Positions 62,641-64,000 of a stretch of 64,000 bases of DNA are shown piece by piece. How positions within the stretch are numbered: position 1 is the stretch's first letter; the number at the start of each line of letters is the position of its first letter. The notes beneath the pieces were generated by a model. That model had not been told where the DNA came from. It was given only the letters and a program-made list of their open reading frames with translations, and did no database searches. This DNA is from Exiguobacterium sp. Leaf196. Its GTDB lineage: Bacteria; Bacillota; Bacilli; Exiguobacteriales; Exiguobacteriaceae. The DNA is taken from contig NZ_LMPV01000001.1 of the NCBI RefSeq assembly GCF_001423965.1, positions 509,908-573,907 of the forward strand. Direction: 5' to 3'. Both the position numbers and the translations under genes were made by a program.

Positions 62641-63981
62641 ATGTCTAAAACTGTTCCAACATCATTTATCATCGTCATCGGCATGATGCTCTTCGCCTTG
62701 TTCTTTGGGGCAGGAAATCTCATCTTTCCGCCGATGCTCGGACAGCTCGCAGGGGAGCATGTCTGGGTTGCCAATGCCGGATTCCTTGTCACTGGTGTCG
62801 GTCTACCATTGCTTGCGATTCTCGCATTCGCGTTTTCAGGGGAACGCGATCTACAAGCGATGGCGTCACGTGTTCATCCTGCTTTCGGAATCGGGTTCTC
62901 GGTCATCTTGTATCTTGCGATTGGACCATTCTTCGCAATTCCACGTGCCGGAACGGTCTCGTATGAGATCGGAATCAAGCCGTTCTTCAGTGAATCGACG
63001 AGCCATTTGCCGTTACTGATCTTCACGATTTTGTTTTACACGATTGCTTGTCTATTGTCCTTAAACCCAACAAAGATCGTCGATGTCGTCGGGAAAGTAC
63101 TGACACCGATTAAAATCACGTTCATCGGTCTCTTGATCATCGTTGCCGTTCTGCATCCAATCGGAAGTTTTCAGAATCCTTTGAAGACATATCGAACAAA
63201 TGCTTTCTTTAATGGTTTCCAAGAGGGATATATGACACTTGATGCGCTCGGTGCCTTTGTCTTCGGTATCATCATCATCGCAGCGATCAAGGAAAAAGGT
63301 GTCACTTCGAAGCGGCAGTTGCTACTGATTTGTACGAAAGCCTCGTTGATTGCCGCAGCCTTGCTTGCAATCACATACACGGCGCTTGCCTTCATGGGCG
63401 CGTCAAGTGTCTCTGAGATCGGACAGCTCGCGAACGGCGCAGAGATTTTGTCTGCTGTGTCGGATCATTACTTCGGTGAGTATGGGGCGATTTTGCTTGG
63501 TCTGATGATCACAGTCGCTTGTATGACGACGAGTGTTGGTTTGATCACGGCATGTGCCGCGTTTTTCACGGCACTCGTCCCAAAAATCTCATACGTCAAA
63601 TGGACGATTGGTCTATCGGTCTTCAGCGCACTCGTTGCGAACATCGGTCTGAATCAATTACTCGCTGTCTCTAAACCAGTCTTGATGACACTTTATCCAC
63701 TCGCGATCTGTCTGATCTTCTTAACGTTCTTGCATCCACTCTTTAAAGGGAAGCCAGCCGTGTATCAAGGGGCGCTATGGATGACGTTCCTCGTCAGCTT
63801 GTTTGATGGATTGAAGACAGCAAAGATCAACGTCTCAGCCGTCACAAAAGTGTTTGATGCGGTATTACCGTTTGCTTCTGTCAGTCTCGGTTGGGTCGTT
63901 CCTGCTATCATCGGTGGGGTGATCGGAGCGATCGTCGGTAAGAAAAAAGCGGAGACACGATCGTCGTCACGTGTGGCTTAA
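62641..63981 (+). CDS. brnQ: Branched-chain amino acid:cation symporter
   Basis: A 446-residue BrnQ (LIVCS family) with twelve predicted helices. Family motifs: FALFFGAGNLIFPPMLGQLAGE, YLAIGPFFAIPRAGTVSYEIG, and CLLSLNPTKIVDVVGKVLTPIK. It imports Leu, Ile and Val with Na+ or H+. The ATG follows GTGGGGG. The upstream CodY box supports the substrate assignment. The gene is complete, ending 19 bases before the window end. Confidence 0.95.
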   Translation: MSKTVPTSFIIVIGMMLFALFFGAGNLIFPPMLGQLAGEHVWVANAGFLVTGVGLPLLAILAFAFSGERDLQAMASRVHPAFGIGFSVILYLAIGPFFAIPRAGTVSYEIGIKPFFSESTSHLPLLIFTILFYTIACLLSLNPTKIVDVVGKVLTPIKITFIGLLIIVAVLHPIGSFQNPLKTYRTNAFFNGFQEGYMTLDALGAFVFGIIIIAAIKEKGVTSKRQLLLICTKASLIAAALLAITYTALAFMGASSVSEIGQLANGAEILSAVSDHYFGEYGAILLGLMITVACMTTSVGLITACAAFFTALVPKISYVKWTIGLSVFSALVANIGLNQLLAVSKPVLMTLYPLAICLIFLTFLHPLFKGKPAVYQGALWMTFLVSLFDGLKTAKINVSAVTKVFDAVLPFASVSLGWVVPAIIGGVIGAIVGKKKAETRSSSRVA

Positions 63982-64000
63982 GTTGTCATGTATAAAGGGA

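Overview
The window looks like a piece of chromosome from a low-to-mid GC Gram-positive of the Bacillales, most probably Exiguobacterium or a close relative. This is an inference from gene content, from Bacillus-type ribosome-binding sites (AGGAGG, with frequent TTG and GTG starts) and from intrinsic terminators. There are no tRNA or rRNA genes, CRISPR arrays, insertion sequences or prophage genes. The left half follows the order I remember for the Bacillus subtilis yne region: yneA, yneB, ynzC, tkt, yneF, ynzD (Spo0E-like), ccdA, ccdC, yneK, acnA, yneP, plsY. The spore genes expected there (cotM, sspO, sspP, sspN, tlp) are absent, and unrelated genes sit between the surviving markers. This fits a lineage that lost sporulation.

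Layout. 1-9.5 kb: yneA end, yneB, ynzC, transketolase, yneF, a heterodimeric multidrug ABC exporter (bmrCD type), a secreted SH3/3D wall protein and a Spo0E-like phosphatase. 9.6-16.9 kb: ccdA and ccdC, yneK, a VOC-peptidase S66 fusion, a cysteine-less Rrf2 regulator divergent from a degenerate flavohemoglobin-like protein, and an MFS pump. 16.9-26.1 kb: a leader peptide with hairpins ahead of the MFS pump, prfC, stress and hydrolase genes, an NCS2 permease with a divergent LysR regulator, rtcB, a lipoprotein and a stress-type protein. 26.2-37.7 kb: aconitase, a two-module AAA ATPase, thioesterase, VanY-type lipoprotein, plsY, a DeoR regulator, cutC and a DUF975 protein. 37.7-50 kb: a 3-hydroxyisobutyrate-type dehydrogenase translationally coupled to BmrA, a soluble histidine kinase followed by a degenerate GAF-GGDEF-EAL protein, DUF1836 divergent from TrhA, oligoendopeptidase and rpiA.

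50.2-55.4 kb is a more AT-rich block. It holds a LytTR regulator fused to an ABC-ATPase-like domain without Walker A, an ABC-2 exporter, a tiny hydrophobic peptide gene with an in-frame stop, and several small membrane proteins. It is the best candidate for an acquired, poorly described system. 55.5-57.3 kb holds a DUF350 operon and a diguanylate cyclase. 57.5-62.4 kb is a ketone-body operon (GntP-type permease, ScoA, ScoB, 3-hydroxybutyrate dehydrogenase, thiolase) that would import 3-hydroxybutyrate and convert it to acetyl-CoA; a cre-like site lies just after its predicted promoter. The window ends with brnQ, preceded by a near-perfect CodY box.

Several regulatory sites fit the gene they precede: a WalR-like triple repeat before the wall protein, a CcpC-type dyad and a cre-like site before acnA, CodY before brnQ, cre before the ketone-body operon, and an NsrR-like half-site before the flavohemoglobin-like gene. 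All of these are pattern matches by eye and none has been tested.
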